A stretch of 64,000 nucleotides of DNA from CBIHON01 sp966211965 (GCA_966211965.1 CBIHON010000016.1:1-64000), one strand, 5' to 3'. Counted from the first letter of the stretch, positions 42,060 through 51,848 are shown. Notes: generated by a model from the letters alone, not told the origin. A program made the numbers and translations.

Positions 42060-43540
42060 AGCTGGATGCCGCTGATCTGATCGCCTTGTCGCCGCTGCTG
42101 GTGCTGGCGGCAAGCGCGGTCGCGGTCATGCTGGCGGCCGCTTTCCTGCCTCGATCCGCGCTACTGCTGACGCTCTTCGGCCTGCTGCTGTCGGCCGCCG
42201 CCTTGCCGTTTGCCGCCGGCGCCGGTGCGCGCCAGGCCACGCCGCTTATCCTGATCGACCGTTACGCGCTGTATTACATGGGGCTGGCATTCGGCGCGAG
42301 CTTCGTCGTCGCGGTGCAATGCCGCAGCTATTTCCGCGGCAGCGAAGGCAACGGCGGCAGTCCGGGCGCGCTGCATATCCTGTTGCTGCTGACGGCGCTG
42401 GGCGGGGCGGTGCTGGCGGCCAGCAGCCATTTCGCCGCCTTCCTGCTCGGGCTGGAGATATACAGCGTCGCCCTGTTTGCGCTGATCGCCTATCCGGCCG
42501 ACTTCGAGCACACGATCGAGGCCGCCATCAAATACTTGGTGCTGACCGGCCTCTCTTCGGCCTTGCTGTTGTTCGGCATGGCACTGATCTATGCGCAGAC
42601 GGGGACCATGCAGTTCTCCGAAATCGGCAGCATGCTGACCGAAGCCGGCTACGGCGCCGATGTCATCCTGCTTGCCGGTTTGGCGTTGATTCTGGCCGGC
42701 GCCGGGTTCAAGCTGGCCCTGGTGCCATTCCATATGTGGATAGCGGACGTATACGAGGGCGCGCCGGCGCCGGTGGCCGCACTGGTCGCCACCATTTCCA
42801 AAGGCGCTGTGCTAGCGCTGCTGCTACGCTATTTCATCGCTACCGGCGCCTACCGTTCGCCGTCGATCACGCTGGCGTTGAGTCTGCTTGCGATCGCCTC
42901 CATCCTGGCCGGCAACCTGCTCGCTCTGTTGCAAAACAAGGTCAAGCGCATTCTCGCGTATTCCTCGATCGCGCATCTGGGTTATCTGCTGGTCGCGTTT
43001 CTTGCGGCCGGCACGCTGGCCTCGGAGGCGGTCGGCTATTACCTGGCGGCGTATTTCATCACCATGCTGGGCGCATTCGGCGTGGTGGCGCTGCTGTCGG
43101 TGGACGGCCATGAGCAGGACGATCTCGCGGATTATCAAGGCCTGTTCTGGCGCAGGCCCTGGCTGGGGGGAGCATTTACCGCGATGCTGCTGTCGCTGGC
43201 CGGCATGCCGCTGACGATGGGCTTCGTCGGCAAGTTCTACATCGCGGCGGCCGGGGTCGCGGCTTCCTTGTGGCTGCTGGTGGCAACGCTTGTGGTGGGC
43301 AGCGCAATCGGACTATTCTATTACCTGCGCATCATCGCCATGATGGCGGCGCCGACCCCGGCAACGGCTGCAGGACAAGCGGCGGCGCCCGCCGCAACGG
43401 CCGCCCCTGCCGCGAGCGCGGTGCTGGCCGTGCTGACGGTACTGCTGATTGCCTTGGGAGTGTATCCGGCGCCGCTGATGCAGGTGCTGGAGACGACGGT
43501 CAGGCAATTGCCGGCGCTCCCCCCCCAGGTCGCCAGGTAA
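42056..43540 (+). CDS. nuoN: NADH-quinone oxidoreductase subunit N
   Basis: A 494-residue antiporter-like subunit. AFLLGLEIYSVALFALIAY and AGFKLALVPFHMWIADVYEG carry the conserved Glu and Lys, and NKVKRILAYSSIAHLGYLLV is typical of the family. Ala-rich stretch near residue 440 (ATAAGQAAAPAATAAPAAS) is a low-complexity loop. Last gene of the complex I operon; it starts ATGAAG overlapping nuoM. No obvious intrinsic terminator follows in the 10 nt before the next gene. Confidence 0.95.
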   Translation: MKLDAADLIALSPLLVLAASAVAVMLAAAFLPRSALLLTLFGLLLSAAALPFAAGAGARQATPLILIDRYALYYMGLAFGASFVVAVQCRSYFRGSEGNGGSPGALHILLLLTALGGAVLAASSHFAAFLLGLEIYSVALFALIAYPADFEHTIEAAIKYLVLTGLSSALLLFGMALIYAQTGTMQFSEIGSMLTEAGYGADVILLAGLALILAGAGFKLALVPFHMWIADVYEGAPAPVAALVATISKGAVLALLLRYFIATGAYRSPSITLALSLLAIASILAGNLLALLQNKVKRILAYSSIAHLGYLLVAFLAAGTLASEAVGYYLAAYFITMLGAFGVVALLSVDGHEQDDLADYQGLFWRRPWLGGAFTAMLLSLAGMPLTMGFVGKFYIAAAGVAASLWLLVATLVVGSAIGLFYYLRIIAMMAAPTPATAAGQAAAPAATAAPAASAVLAVLTVLLIALGVYPAPLMQVLETTVRQLPALPPQVAR

Positions 43541-43550
43541 ATTCGAATCG

Positions 43551-44012
43551 ATGATCATGAACAGGCACGAATGGCTGTTGCAGCAAAACTGCTCGCTCTC
43601 CCCACACCAATCGGCATGGGCTTATGCGGCGCCTTGCCTGGTGTCCTTGGTCTTGGGCTTGCTGTTCGCGCTGCATGGCATGTGGTATGTGCTGGCCTTT
43701 GTCATGCTGGAGATGGCGGCGGTGGCGCTGGCGTTTTTGCGCTATGCGCGGCACGCAACGGATCATGAACATATTGCCTTGGCCGATGACTGTCTATTGA
43801 TCGAGCGATTCCAGGGCGGGCATCTGGAACAGACGCGGCTGAATCCTTATTGGACGCGCATCGTCATGCCGGATGACGATCAGGATTTGATCAACCTCGA
43901 AGCAAGAGGCGTGAAGATCGAGATCGGGCGTTTTGTCAGCGGAGAAAAAAGGCGGCAGGTTGCACAAGAGCTGCGGGACGAATTGCGCGGCGGCTTGTTT
44001 GTCCGGGGCTGA
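43551..44012 (+). CDS. DUF2244 membrane protein
   Basis: A 153-residue protein with two adjacent helices (APCLVSLVLGLLFALHGMWY and LAFVMLEMAAVALAFLRYA) followed by a small soluble domain, the layout of the DUF2244 family. Relatives often sit near cytochrome c oxidase assembly genes. Function is unknown. It follows nuoN by 10 nt and may be read through from that operon. Start could be ATG 43551 or 43557. Confidence 0.75.
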   Translation: MIMNRHEWLLQQNCSLSPHQSAWAYAAPCLVSLVLGLLFALHGMWYVLAFVMLEMAAVALAFLRYARHATDHEHIALADDCLLIERFQGGHLEQTRLNPYWTRIVMPDDDQDLINLEARGVKIEIGRFVSGEKRRQVAQELRDELRGGLFVRG

Positions 44013-44266
44013 GCGATTATTGAAATGCGGTAAAGCAGATGTGAGCGCCCGGGCAACGCCGGATTTCATCGGCTGCCAACCCCGCCAGGCTTCCGGCTCC
44101 GGCCGTCGCTGAATCGCCGGCATGGTGCGACGATGAGGCGCAGAAACATTTCTCGAAGCATCCATGTGCCGGCGCATAAGCAAACGCGATGCGTCCGCCT
44201 ATCGGTCTTCGAACTGGCGCTATACTGCCCCGCATTCACTTGCCACCCGATTTCCTCCCAAAGATC

Positions 44267-45190
44267 ATGTACAAAGCACTTTCCCGCCTCAACCGGCTTG
44301 TCCGCCTGCTGATAAGCGCCACCCTTTTGTTCGGGACGCTCGCATCGGCCCAATCCTCTTCAACACAGCCGGCCCAAGGCGTGCTATGGGAAGTGAAGTC
44401 GGCGACCAACACCGCGTATCTGTTCGGCTCCATACATCTTGCCAAGGCAGACTTCTATCCGCTGCCAGCCGCTGTCGATGCAGCCTATCGCCAAGCCGGC
44501 ACGGTGGCCGTTGAGATTGATCCGACTGATTTGACGGCAACCAAGAAAGCGATGCGCTTGCTCACCTATACCGCCCCCGACAAACTGGAGAAGCATTTGA
44601 GCGAACAGACGTGGAGCAAGCTGAAATCCATGGCTGCCTCGGCAGTAGATCAACTTCAAACCCTGCGGCCCGCCGTGCTGGCCACGACACTTACGCTGCA
44701 AACATTCATGGCGCAAGGTTATGACCCAAAGTACGGGATCGATCTGCATTTCATTCACAAAGCCAGAGCCGATCACAAAAAGCTGGTGGAATTGGAGACT
44801 ATGGAATTTCAAGCCGGCGTCCTCGGCAGCTTGAACGATGCCGACGGCGATGCGATAGTTGCAGAGACGTTGCAGGGCCTGCGTACCGGAACACTCCAGC
44901 GCGAGAGCGAAGAACTGGTAGAAGCGTGGAAATCAGGCAATGCGCAGGCGTTGGAAAAAATCTTGCGGGATTTTGGAAATAAGGATAGCGGCTCCAAAAG
45001 ACTCATGAAACTATTGCTGGATGATCGCAATGTCGGAATGGCACAAAAAATCACGCAGTTGCTGGAAGAAAATGACAAGGCATTCATCGTGGTGGGGGCT
45101 GGTCACCTTGTCGGCGCAAACAGCATCACCCGCCTTCTGGCGCAACAGGGATTGCGGATCAGAAAAATCGAATCATCCCAACAAAAATAG
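44267..45190 (+). CDS. TraB/GumN family exported protein
   Basis: A 307-residue protein beginning MYKALSRLNRLVRLLISATL with a cleavable signal peptide ending near ASAQS. The TraB/GumN (ChaN-like) fold is shown by GVLWEVKSATNTAYLFGSIHLA, where the Gly-Ser-x-His motif is typical, and by FIVVGAGHLVGANSITRLL at the end. Family members are predicted metal-dependent proteases or hydrolases; one is in the xanthan cluster, another in pheromone shutdown. Upstream in-frame starts lack a signal peptide. Periplasmic by inference. Confidence 0.85.
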   Translation: MYKALSRLNRLVRLLISATLLFGTLASAQSSSTQPAQGVLWEVKSATNTAYLFGSIHLAKADFYPLPAAVDAAYRQAGTVAVEIDPTDLTATKKAMRLLTYTAPDKLEKHLSEQTWSKLKSMAASAVDQLQTLRPAVLATTLTLQTFMAQGYDPKYGIDLHFIHKARADHKKLVELETMEFQAGVLGSLNDADGDAIVAETLQGLRTGTLQRESEELVEAWKSGNAQALEKILRDFGNKDSGSKRLMKLLLDDRNVGMAQKITQLLEENDKAFIVVGAGHLVGANSITRLLAQQGLRIRKIESSQQK

Positions 45191-45200
45191 CTCGCGCCAG

Positions 45201-45485
45201 TTATGAACTCAAGCAGGGGTCGCGTTTGTGGAATGCGAAGAGTTCAAAGGAGATGTAAATGCCGCTGCCCATCGCAGCAAACCATTTCTTCCATGGGCGC
45301 GCATGCCAGAGGCCGTATGCTTCGATGAAGTGCACCAGTACGTAGACGGATGCACCGGCCGCAAGAATCAGAAGTCGGCCATCCGTCAGCTGCTTTTCGA
45401 AGGCAAGAGGAGTTCGATCAGCATCTTGTTTGAAATGGCCTGCCGTGTCGCCCTGAAAGGTGTCATGGGCCGGATTGGAGGCCAA
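45201..45485 (-). pseudogene. C-terminal remnant of a DUF2127 membrane protein
   Basis: LILAAGASVYVLVHFIEAYG followed by LWHARPWKKWFAAMGSGIYI matches the last part of DUF2127 proteins, which normally have about 150-170 residues. The first ~70 residues are missing and the N-terminal part of this 94-codon frame is unrelated. I read it as a truncated gene. It is convergent with the TraB gene. Confidence 0.6.
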
Positions 45486-45496
45486 TCCGGCCCATA
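45466..45496. terminator. Perfect 14-bp inverted repeat after the beta-helix gene
   Basis: ATGGGCCGGATTGG, spacer AGG, CCAATCCGGCCCAT. The stem is strong and lies 24 nt past the stop of the minus-strand lipoprotein gene, but no T run follows on either strand, so it may be a transcript-stabilising hairpin or a Rho-assisted terminator. Confidence 0.4.
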
Positions 45497-45519
45497 CCCC
45501 GCCTTTTAAGGGTTTTTAT

Positions 45520-47259
45520 TTACTGAGTAAGCGTAGCAGTCTGCGTAGACGCAGGCTTAGGATCGCGCGCGCCCAAGGCATTGGTCTCACGCTTGACCGT
45601 GAACATCTTGTGTGTATAAGAGCCTGTGCCCTTGATGTTCGGGTTGCCGGTCAGCGAAGGCGCGATCGGGCGGAACGTCATATCGATTTCATTGAAATTC
45701 AGCGTTGCAAAGTTCGTTCCGCGGAAATCCCTTGAGTCGTTTTGATTGCCGGTCGGGCAATAGCCGACAAAGGCATTGTTCGATACATTCTTGGAGCCGG
45801 GCACATTGCTGCCGATGAACATCGGGAACAACTGATGCTGCTGATCATCGTAGTAACGCGAGAAGGCAACGAAAGTATTGTGCTCCACCGTCAAGTCCGA
45901 TGTGCGTCCGTCCTTGATTCCCTCGACGCCGAAGGTCAGGGATGCACCGTTGGAGAAATTGCCCGAGTAGTTCTTGACGAAGATATTATTCCGGGCGATC
46001 AGGACACCGCCGTTGGGCACGTCAAGAAGATAGGTTTCGGTTTGCTTGCCGGGTGCGGCCCGCTCTCCCGCCAGATAGCTGCTTTCCACAATCGTGCGTT
46101 GCGCGCGCGATTTCAACGCGTGTCCGTAGTAAGAGCCGTGGCTCCACGAGGTGCGGACATGGAACGTGAAATTCGGATCATAATCGCTGCCATTGATGTA
46201 AGCATTGTGTTCAGGACCGTTCGGACCGCCATTGCCGGCCAGTTCGACATTTTGCAGAAGCAGCTTGCCCTTGTTGCTGGAGGTTGCAAAAACACCGTTG
46301 GCGCTATGCTGTTTGAAACCCAGGATGCGCACTTCCCTGAGCGTGAAATTCTCGACCCCGTTCAGGTAAACCGCTGCCTTGCCGATGAAACCGCCCTTGG
46401 AGGAGTCAGAAATGATCAGGTTTTCAATGGTAATGTTCTTCGCCGGCTTTACCAGCTTGCCATCCTTGTCAAAAGCTCCGTGTACATAAATCAGCGCCTG
46501 ATTAAAGTTGGCGTCTGCAGCCCCCTGCGACGGGTTGACGATCACCGGCCGCCGCTTATCGACTGTTACGCCACGAATGGTGATGTTTTCGGGGACGACG
46601 TATTGACCGGCCTCGGAAGCCGCATAGTTCGCCGCCATCGGGCCGAGGAAAATCTGCATGTCGCGAGCGCTGTAGACTGCGGGGTAAATCAGGAAGGTAT
46701 CGCCGCTCTGCCACTGACGGTAAGGCTTGCGGCGGAACGGACCGACACTGGTATCCTCGCCGTTGGTGCTATCCTGCTTTGAATAGCCGTCTCCCTCCAG
46801 CGGGTCTCCTCCCAGCTTGGTATAGGTGGCGATGAGTTTGTCACCGCGCCACTGCTCGATCTTGGGCGTTCCCGATGTCGCTGCCGCAGCCCGATTCAGG
46901 ATATTGTCATTCGGATCCCATTCCCATTGGGCTGGATAATTGCCATCCCCGCAGTAAGTCGTGCCGTCTTGCACCATTGCCCGCTGCGCCTTGGATCCAC
47001 GGCTGAAATCCAGGCTGTCATTGGACGTCTGATCGTCAGCCGAAATCCGATCGACGGTGGACGCCTGATCGAACTCAGACATATTCAGCGTCGTGCCAGA
47101 ACCGGCGCCGGATGCAGTCTCAGCCTGCTGCGCCATCGGGGCGCTGTGCTTAGACTCTGCCGACGGGTCGCCGCCGCCACAGGCAGCCAAGGCGCCGGCA
47201 ACCGTTAACGCAATAATGAGTCTCAGTCCGGCATGCTTGTGCTTATGATATCTATGCAT
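45520..47259 (-). CDS. Surface lipoprotein with right-handed beta-helix (pectate-lyase-like fold)
   Basis: A 579-residue lipoprotein: signal peptide MHRYHKHKHAGLRLIIALTV then lipobox ALAAC with Cys27, followed by a low-complexity linker. From about residue 200 the chain has regular beta-helix coils (ITIRGVTVDKRRPVIV, ITIENLIISDSS, FTLREVRILGFKQHSANGVF, LTVEHNTFVAFSRYY). This fold is used by polysaccharide lyases, epimerases and adhesins. I cannot identify catalytic residues. Probably outer-membrane anchored and facing out or into the periplasm. A subtype B palindromic element lies about 190 nt upstream. Confidence 0.8.
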   Translation of the reverse strand: MHRYHKHKHAGLRLIIALTVAGALAACGGGDPSAESKHSAPMAQQAETASGAGSGTTLNMSEFDQASTVDRISADDQTSNDSLDFSRGSKAQRAMVQDGTTYCGDGNYPAQWEWDPNDNILNRAAAATSGTPKIEQWRGDKLIATYTKLGGDPLEGDGYSKQDSTNGEDTSVGPFRRKPYRQWQSGDTFLIYPAVYSARDMQIFLGPMAANYAASEAGQYVVPENITIRGVTVDKRRPVIVNPSQGAADANFNQALIYVHGAFDKDGKLVKPAKNITIENLIISDSSKGGFIGKAAVYLNGVENFTLREVRILGFKQHSANGVFATSSNKGKLLLQNVELAGNGGPNGPEHNAYINGSDYDPNFTFHVRTSWSHGSYYGHALKSRAQRTIVESSYLAGERAAPGKQTETYLLDVPNGGVLIARNNIFVKNYSGNFSNGASLTFGVEGIKDGRTSDLTVEHNTFVAFSRYYDDQQHQLFPMFIGSNVPGSKNVSNNAFVGYCPTGNQNDSRDFRGTNFATLNFNEIDMTFRPIAPSLTGNPNIKGTGSYTHKMFTVKRETNALGARDPKPASTQTATLTQ

Positions 47260-47449
47260 GTTTTCGTTATCTTTCTAAGAGGTGGTTGAATTCGTCGCCA
47301 CATCGTGCGACATCCGGGAAAATCGATGTCGGCGCTGCCCATCATGACTGCATGGACAAAAGCCGGCCATCGATGCAAAAACGTGGTGTCTCCCTTACAC
47401 CACGTCCATGCAAGCGTGATAAAGATCCTTCCAGCCGTCGCATTCTCTA

Positions 47450-47569
47450 GAGCAGTTTCAGTCTGACTGTACAGGAGCCAAGGTTGAGCCGAGAAGCGCA
47501 ACCGTACGAATGGTACGGTGAGCATCGCAGGCGCAAGATTGGCCGTGTACGGTCAGGATGAAACTGCTC
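47450..47569. repeat. TA-flanked palindromic element, subtype B (copy 2)
   Basis: A 120-bp copy nearly identical to 7504-7623 (one visible change near the left end, CAGTCTG for CAGCCTG). Flanked by TA on both sides, with the inner CCGTAC-GAAT-GGTACGG hairpin preserved. It lies upstream of the beta-helix lipoprotein gene. Confidence 0.85.
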
Positions 47570-47571
47570 TA

Positions 47572-48375
47572 GCGACGGTCTTTAGATATTCCAATCAGAC
47601 GAGCCTGCCCTGCACGTCCATCAGTGACCGAATTGCTATCGATTGCAAGAGCAAAGACTTGTTGCCCGGTAAGTTGCATCACGAAGCCGGATCGGGGAAG
47701 CCCGCAGGATTGAGAGCTTGAGTGCAGATGGATGCTGCGCTGTCGCCATCCGACTACCCCAACCATCGGCGCGAGTCCATCCGCGTAAATACGTAGTTTA
47801 TCATTTTTATAATTGATTACAAATTTTACAATTAAAAATTTGCAGTATTGCCGGTGCAAAACACAACAGTTTTTTACGAAAACATTTCCCTGAGTAGATG
47901 GAAAAGCGCTACCTGGGAAAGACGGCATGCCATCGCTCGATATCGATCCTCTCGGGAATTCTTAAGTGTTCCAGTTCGGAAACCTGGCATGCCCTTAGCA
48001 CCGTCCAGAAATTCCCCCGAAATTCATTCCCGGAACAGCCTCACAGCAGACAGCACACGCGTACATGCAATCAGAAACAGTCCCGGTTCCTGCGTCCGTG
48101 ACAGATAGCGCTCGGAACCGGAGTCCATAGGCAATGCAAATTCGTGCGCCTAAAACCAGCTAGGCAATGAAGGGAAGAAGGCGTACGCGTGGAAATGCAG
48201 CCATGCATATGCGAACGGGACGACCATGAGGGATTTACATTTTGTTGCAATTTTTAGAAAACAAAAGTAAATTGCGCTTTTTAAATTGCCAGGAGGACAA
48301 TTTTTACTTTCCTGATTCGTCTAACGACTTCTCGTTGCATCCTATAACCCGAATAACAAAAATCCATTGATAAGA
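47572..48375. other. 800-bp A+T-rich intergenic region
   Basis: No coding region that I can support. The stretch 47795-47860 is strikingly A+T-rich (runs such as ATTTTTATAATTGATTACAA), as is 48236-48320, which also holds an AGGAGGACA without a start codon behind it. A minus-strand open frame of 119 codons (47569-47928) has no recognisable family. The region could bind H-NS-like proteins or hold promoters for both flanking genes. Confidence 0.4.
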
Positions 48376-49248
48376 ATGATAAAGACACTACAAACATTGC
48401 TGCTCGCTTTCTGCGCCCTGCTTTCCGCACCCGCCTCTGCCAATCCCACTCCGGTAAAGTTTTACAATAAGAAAGACGTGCCAATCAAAGGCCAGATATT
48501 TGCGCCGACATCATCCGGACTCGTACCGGCCGTGGTCATGATGCACGGGTGTTCCGGTATGTACTCAAATTCCGATCCGACCAAAGGCTTGGCCATACTG
48601 TACAAAGAATGGGGCGAACGCCTTGCAAACGCAGGATATGTGGCCCTGGTGATTGACAGCTTCTCTGGACGCGAAGTGGACCAGGACCAGTGCGGCAACA
48701 ATAAGGACGGCGTATCCGAAGTCACTGAGCGTCCGTACGACGCCTATGCTGCCGTGGACTTCTTGAAAAGAAGCTACTCCGGCATGGTCGACTCCACAAA
48801 AATTGCCCTGCTGGGATGGTCGCATGGAGGCAGTTCGACCATGTCCACCCTGTCCAATACGATGGTCAGCGAGTTCGGCAAACAATTCGTGGGCGGGATT
48901 GCGTTCTATCCGGGATGCGGCCTATACGGGGCATTCGGGGGAATCAAAAACAGCACCTACGTGCCCTACGCGCCCTTACTCATCCTGCATGGCAGTATTG
49001 ACCCGCTTTATACAAGCAACTACTGCCAGAACCGAATCACCAATGCCAATGACGTGAACATGGACATGGTTCTATTTTATGGCGCCAAACACTCCTTCGA
49101 CAATGCTCGTACAGTAGACTCGCAATGGACGCTAGACGATTTCAACGCAAAGATCATAGCGGATCAGAATGCAATGACACGGCTTTGTTGGATATTCAAG
49201 ACGAATTTGATGGGCAAGTGTAACTACTTAGGCATCCCTCAAAAATAA
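48376..49248 (+). CDS. Exported dienelactone-hydrolase-like protein
   Basis: A 290-residue alpha/beta hydrolase with signal peptide MIKTLQTLLLAFCALLSAPA (cleavage near ASA-N). VPAVVMMHGCSGMYSN is the oxyanion region, ALLGWSHGGSSTMS the nucleophile elbow with Ser, LILHGSIDPLYTSNYC holds the Asp, and YGAKHSFDNA the His. The nucleophile is Ser, not the Cys of true dienelactone hydrolases, so it is probably an esterase acting in the periplasm or outside. Start chosen for the signal peptide. Confidence 0.8.
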   Translation: MIKTLQTLLLAFCALLSAPASANPTPVKFYNKKDVPIKGQIFAPTSSGLVPAVVMMHGCSGMYSNSDPTKGLAILYKEWGERLANAGYVALVIDSFSGREVDQDQCGNNKDGVSEVTERPYDAYAAVDFLKRSYSGMVDSTKIALLGWSHGGSSTMSTLSNTMVSEFGKQFVGGIAFYPGCGLYGAFGGIKNSTYVPYAPLLILHGSIDPLYTSNYCQNRITNANDVNMDMVLFYGAKHSFDNARTVDSQWTLDDFNAKIIADQNAMTRLCWIFKTNLMGKCNYLGIPQK

Positions 49249-49505
49249 GTCAGATGCCACCGGTTTTCCGAATAAGGGCAATATGACTCGATAAGCGGTG
49301 ACGCGGCTAGCACCGCGTCGTGCAGCAGTCGGAATCGGTTCGGTATTGCCAGATCCATGGCGGATGACTTGAAGTATTGTGCATGTTGAGTCGGTAAGCC
49401 AACGCCCCACCGGCTCAACACGCACTGGCCTGATGCGCCATTCCGATGCGGAGACTGCCGTGCCTTCTATTGCTTGCACGTGCTCTTGTTCATAACAGGA
49501 CACTA

Positions 49506-49664
49506 GTGCTGAGGCTCATAAATTTCGAAACCAATAAAAGTGATGAATTGTTGCGTCAAACCAGGCGCGAACCGCAGCGATAGCTGGCCTATCGCGAGGA
49601 TTCGCAACAACGTATAGCGCGGCAAGGCACGCTTTTATGCTTCGAAACTTATGAGCCTCAGCAC
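49506..49664. repeat. TA-flanked palindromic element, type C (159 bp)
   Basis: Begins GTGCTGAGGCTCATAAATTT and ends with the near inverse, ...AACTTATGAGCCTCAGCAC, flanked by TA. The central ~80 bp are not palindromic. Only one copy in this window. Same TA-bounded architecture as subtypes A and B but unrelated sequence. Lies between convergent genes. Confidence 0.8.
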
Positions 49665-49674
49665 TAGACCATAA

Positions 49675-50574
49675 TCAATCCGCGAGCCGCCCGCCGCTGC
49701 CGTATATCTGCCCGCCGCCGCAGGGCCGATACAAAGCGCCGTCCGGATTTCTCGGCGGTTCGTCATATTGCTGGCGCCGGGCCTGGATGGCCTCGATCTT
49801 CTGTGCCAACCCCGGCAAAGCCTTGTGCATGGCGGTATTGAACCTGGCCATCATGCCGACCTTGACCTCGCGCTTGGCATCGGTAGCAGCGTCGAGTATG
49901 GCCGCGGCGACGCGGAAAGGATCGAGTTGCGGCGTCGGCAATTTCGGCTCGCGGTCCATGTAATTTTTCGCGTGCTGCGGAAAGGGCGTATTTACCGCCG
50001 TCGGTTCGATCAAGGTGATGGAGACCGGCGCCTTGTCAATTTCCTCGACTTCCACCCGCAAGGCATCGGTGAAACCTTTTACGGCATGCTTGGCGGCTCC
50101 GTACATGCCTTGCAGCGGCATGACCGCCTCAGACACTTCGCTGCCGATATTGATCAGGGCGCCGCCGTGGGAGCGCAGGTGCGTCAATGCAATCATGGAA
50201 CCATGCACCACGCCCCAAAAATTGATATCGAACAGACGCCTGGCGTCTTGTTCCGTCACCTGTTCCAGGCGCCCATAGATCGATACGCCGGCGTTGTTGA
50301 CCCAGGTGTCGATCCGCCCGAATCGATTCAATGCCGCTTGTGCGATCTGCTCGACCTGCTTGCGTTCACCGACGTCAGCCGTGACGGCAATCGCCTCGCC
50401 GCCAGCGGCATTTATTTCTTCAGCGATGTCCGACAAGGCGGGTTCGCTGCGCGCTGCCAGCACCAGCTTTGCGCCCTCGCCTGCCGCTCTTTGCGCGGTT
50501 GCCAATCCAATCCCGCTTGATGCCCCTGTAATGACGATGACTTGCTGATTTAAGGGTTTCAATGAAAGAGCCAT
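49675..50574 (-). CDS. Short-chain dehydrogenase/reductase
   Basis: A 299-residue classical SDR. TGASSGIG (17-24) binds NAD(P), with NNAGVS next, catalytic Ser in INIGSEVSE, and Tyr/Lys in YGAAKHAVKG. A C-terminal extension of about 50 residues, rich in Arg, Gln and Gly, is longer than in minimal SDRs. The substrate is unknown. The following DUF2231 gene lies upstream on the same strand with a 38-nt gap, so they may be one operon. Confidence 0.9.
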   Translation of the reverse strand: MALSLKPLNQQVIVITGASSGIGLATAQRAAGEGAKLVLAARSEPALSDIAEEINAAGGEAIAVTADVGERKQVEQIAQAALNRFGRIDTWVNNAGVSIYGRLEQVTEQDARRLFDINFWGVVHGSMIALTHLRSHGGALINIGSEVSEAVMPLQGMYGAAKHAVKGFTDALRVEVEEIDKAPVSITLIEPTAVNTPFPQHAKNYMDREPKLPTPQLDPFRVAAAILDAATDAKREVKVGMMARFNTAMHKALPGLAQKIEAIQARRQQYDEPPRNPDGALYRPCGGGQIYGSGGRLAD

Positions 50575-50611
50575 GATGCAATTCCTCTACAACTGGACTA
50601 TGAATAACAAA

Positions 50612-51073
50612 CTACTGCCGAGTACGCGTCGGCGGTTCAGACCCGATATCGACGCCGACGCCATGCTTATGAACCATTTCGGCGCCCAACCATCCGGATG
50701 CAGCGAGAACGCCGACCGCCACAATGGACAGCGCCAACGGCGTGCCTCGATTGTTCGGGCCGTTTGTCCGCAGCCACAGATTGACCGCATAAAGCGTCAC
50801 CGCAATCAGGTTCAGCGACATATGGGTGATCGCGATCTTTTTGTGGCGGGCATCGGTCAGCGACAGCAGATCGATGAATCCCGGCACGGCCGCCGCCAGC
50901 GCACCGATGAAACCGCCGGCCATGGTGTAGAACGCCACGGTCGCCCAAGTCTCGGGCGTTGCGCTGCCCAGCGAAATCAAGTCGCATACCAAAGAAAAAA
51001 TAAGCAGTCCGATGGGAAACGTAATGAGCATCGGATGAATCGGATGGCCGGCAATACTTGCAGGAGTACGCAT
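50612..51073 (-). CDS. DUF2231 membrane protein
   Basis: A 153-residue protein with four membrane helices. The family signature GHPIHPMLITFPIGLLIFSL is at residues 9-28, followed by helices and the ARHKKIAITHMSLNLIAV block. Function is unknown; some relatives are fused to haem- or redox-related domains. The His residues in the signature could bind metal or haem. It is upstream of, and co-oriented with, the SDR gene. Confidence 0.85.
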   Translation of the reverse strand: MRTPASIAGHPIHPMLITFPIGLLIFSLVCDLISLGSATPETWATVAFYTMAGGFIGALAAAVPGFIDLLSLTDARHKKIAITHMSLNLIAVTLYAVNLWLRTNGPNNRGTPLALSIVAVGVLAASGWLGAEMVHKHGVGVDIGSEPPTRTRQ

Positions 51074-51340
51074 AACTTTCTTCCTTATTCGGATATATGA
51101 ATTTTTTCAAGCTGGAAATCGGCAGTCCGCTGCGGCAACACTGCGCGCTACACGCCTGAACACAGGTTGTTTGCGTCCAGTTTTCGACATCCTGTTAGAA
51201 CCGCATTCGGCTCAAACATCCAGCCATGCCATGAAAAAAGCGATGGAGTTTAAGATCGGTCAAAGATCGCATGCTCGCTGCGATTCATCCATCAACATCA
51301 GGAGTCAAACTTCACTCGACAAAAATCCGGCGGAACAATC

Positions 51341-51814
51341 ATGAAGGCATGGTCGGCAGCAATTCGCGACGGCATCGTATCCGGGTGTATTGCGAGCCTC
51401 GCATCCACCCTCGTCCTCGGCGTCAGAGGAAAAAGAGAAAGCAGTACACCTTATGCGCCGACCAATGCCATCAGTCATTGGTTCTGGAAAGAACGAGCAG
51501 CACACCAGGACGGTTTGAGTGCGCGCTATACAGTCCTCGGATATGCAATTCATCACGTTTCTTCGACACTCTGGGCGATCGTGTATGAGAGATTTTTCGA
51601 ACCCGGCCCGCATCGCCGTACTGCCGCGCCGGCCATCGCGGGCGGCATCGCCGTCGCGGGCCTGGCTTGTTTTACGGACTACAAACTGACGCCGCAACGC
51701 CTGCAGCCGGGTTTCGAAAAACGCCTGTCCTCACCTTCCCTGTTTCTCGTTTACGGAAGTTTCGGCTTGGCCTTGGCCATTCGCGGGCTCCTCGCCGCTC
51801 GATCGAAAAAATGA
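51341..51814 (+). CDS. Conserved membrane protein of unknown function
   Basis: A 157-residue protein with about four hydrophobic segments. The ISHWFWKERAAHQDGLSARY followed by TVLGYAIHHVSSTLWAIVYERFF stretch looks like a conserved core I associate with uncharacterised Burkholderiales proteins. No function can be proposed. It stands alone between two minus-strand genes. Confidence 0.65.
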   Translation: MKAWSAAIRDGIVSGCIASLASTLVLGVRGKRESSTPYAPTNAISHWFWKERAAHQDGLSARYTVLGYAIHHVSSTLWAIVYERFFEPGPHRRTAAPAIAGGIAVAGLACFTDYKLTPQRLQPGFEKRLSSPSLFLVYGSFGLALAIRGLLAARSKK

Positions 51815-51848
51815 GGCGCCGGCATCACCCGGTCTGGCGCGGGCAGGC

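Noticed and set aside
45742..46782. Plus-strand frame of 346 codons opposite the beta-helix lipoprotein
   Set aside because: Antisense to a gene with signal peptide, lipobox and regular beta-helix coils; the plus frame has none of these.
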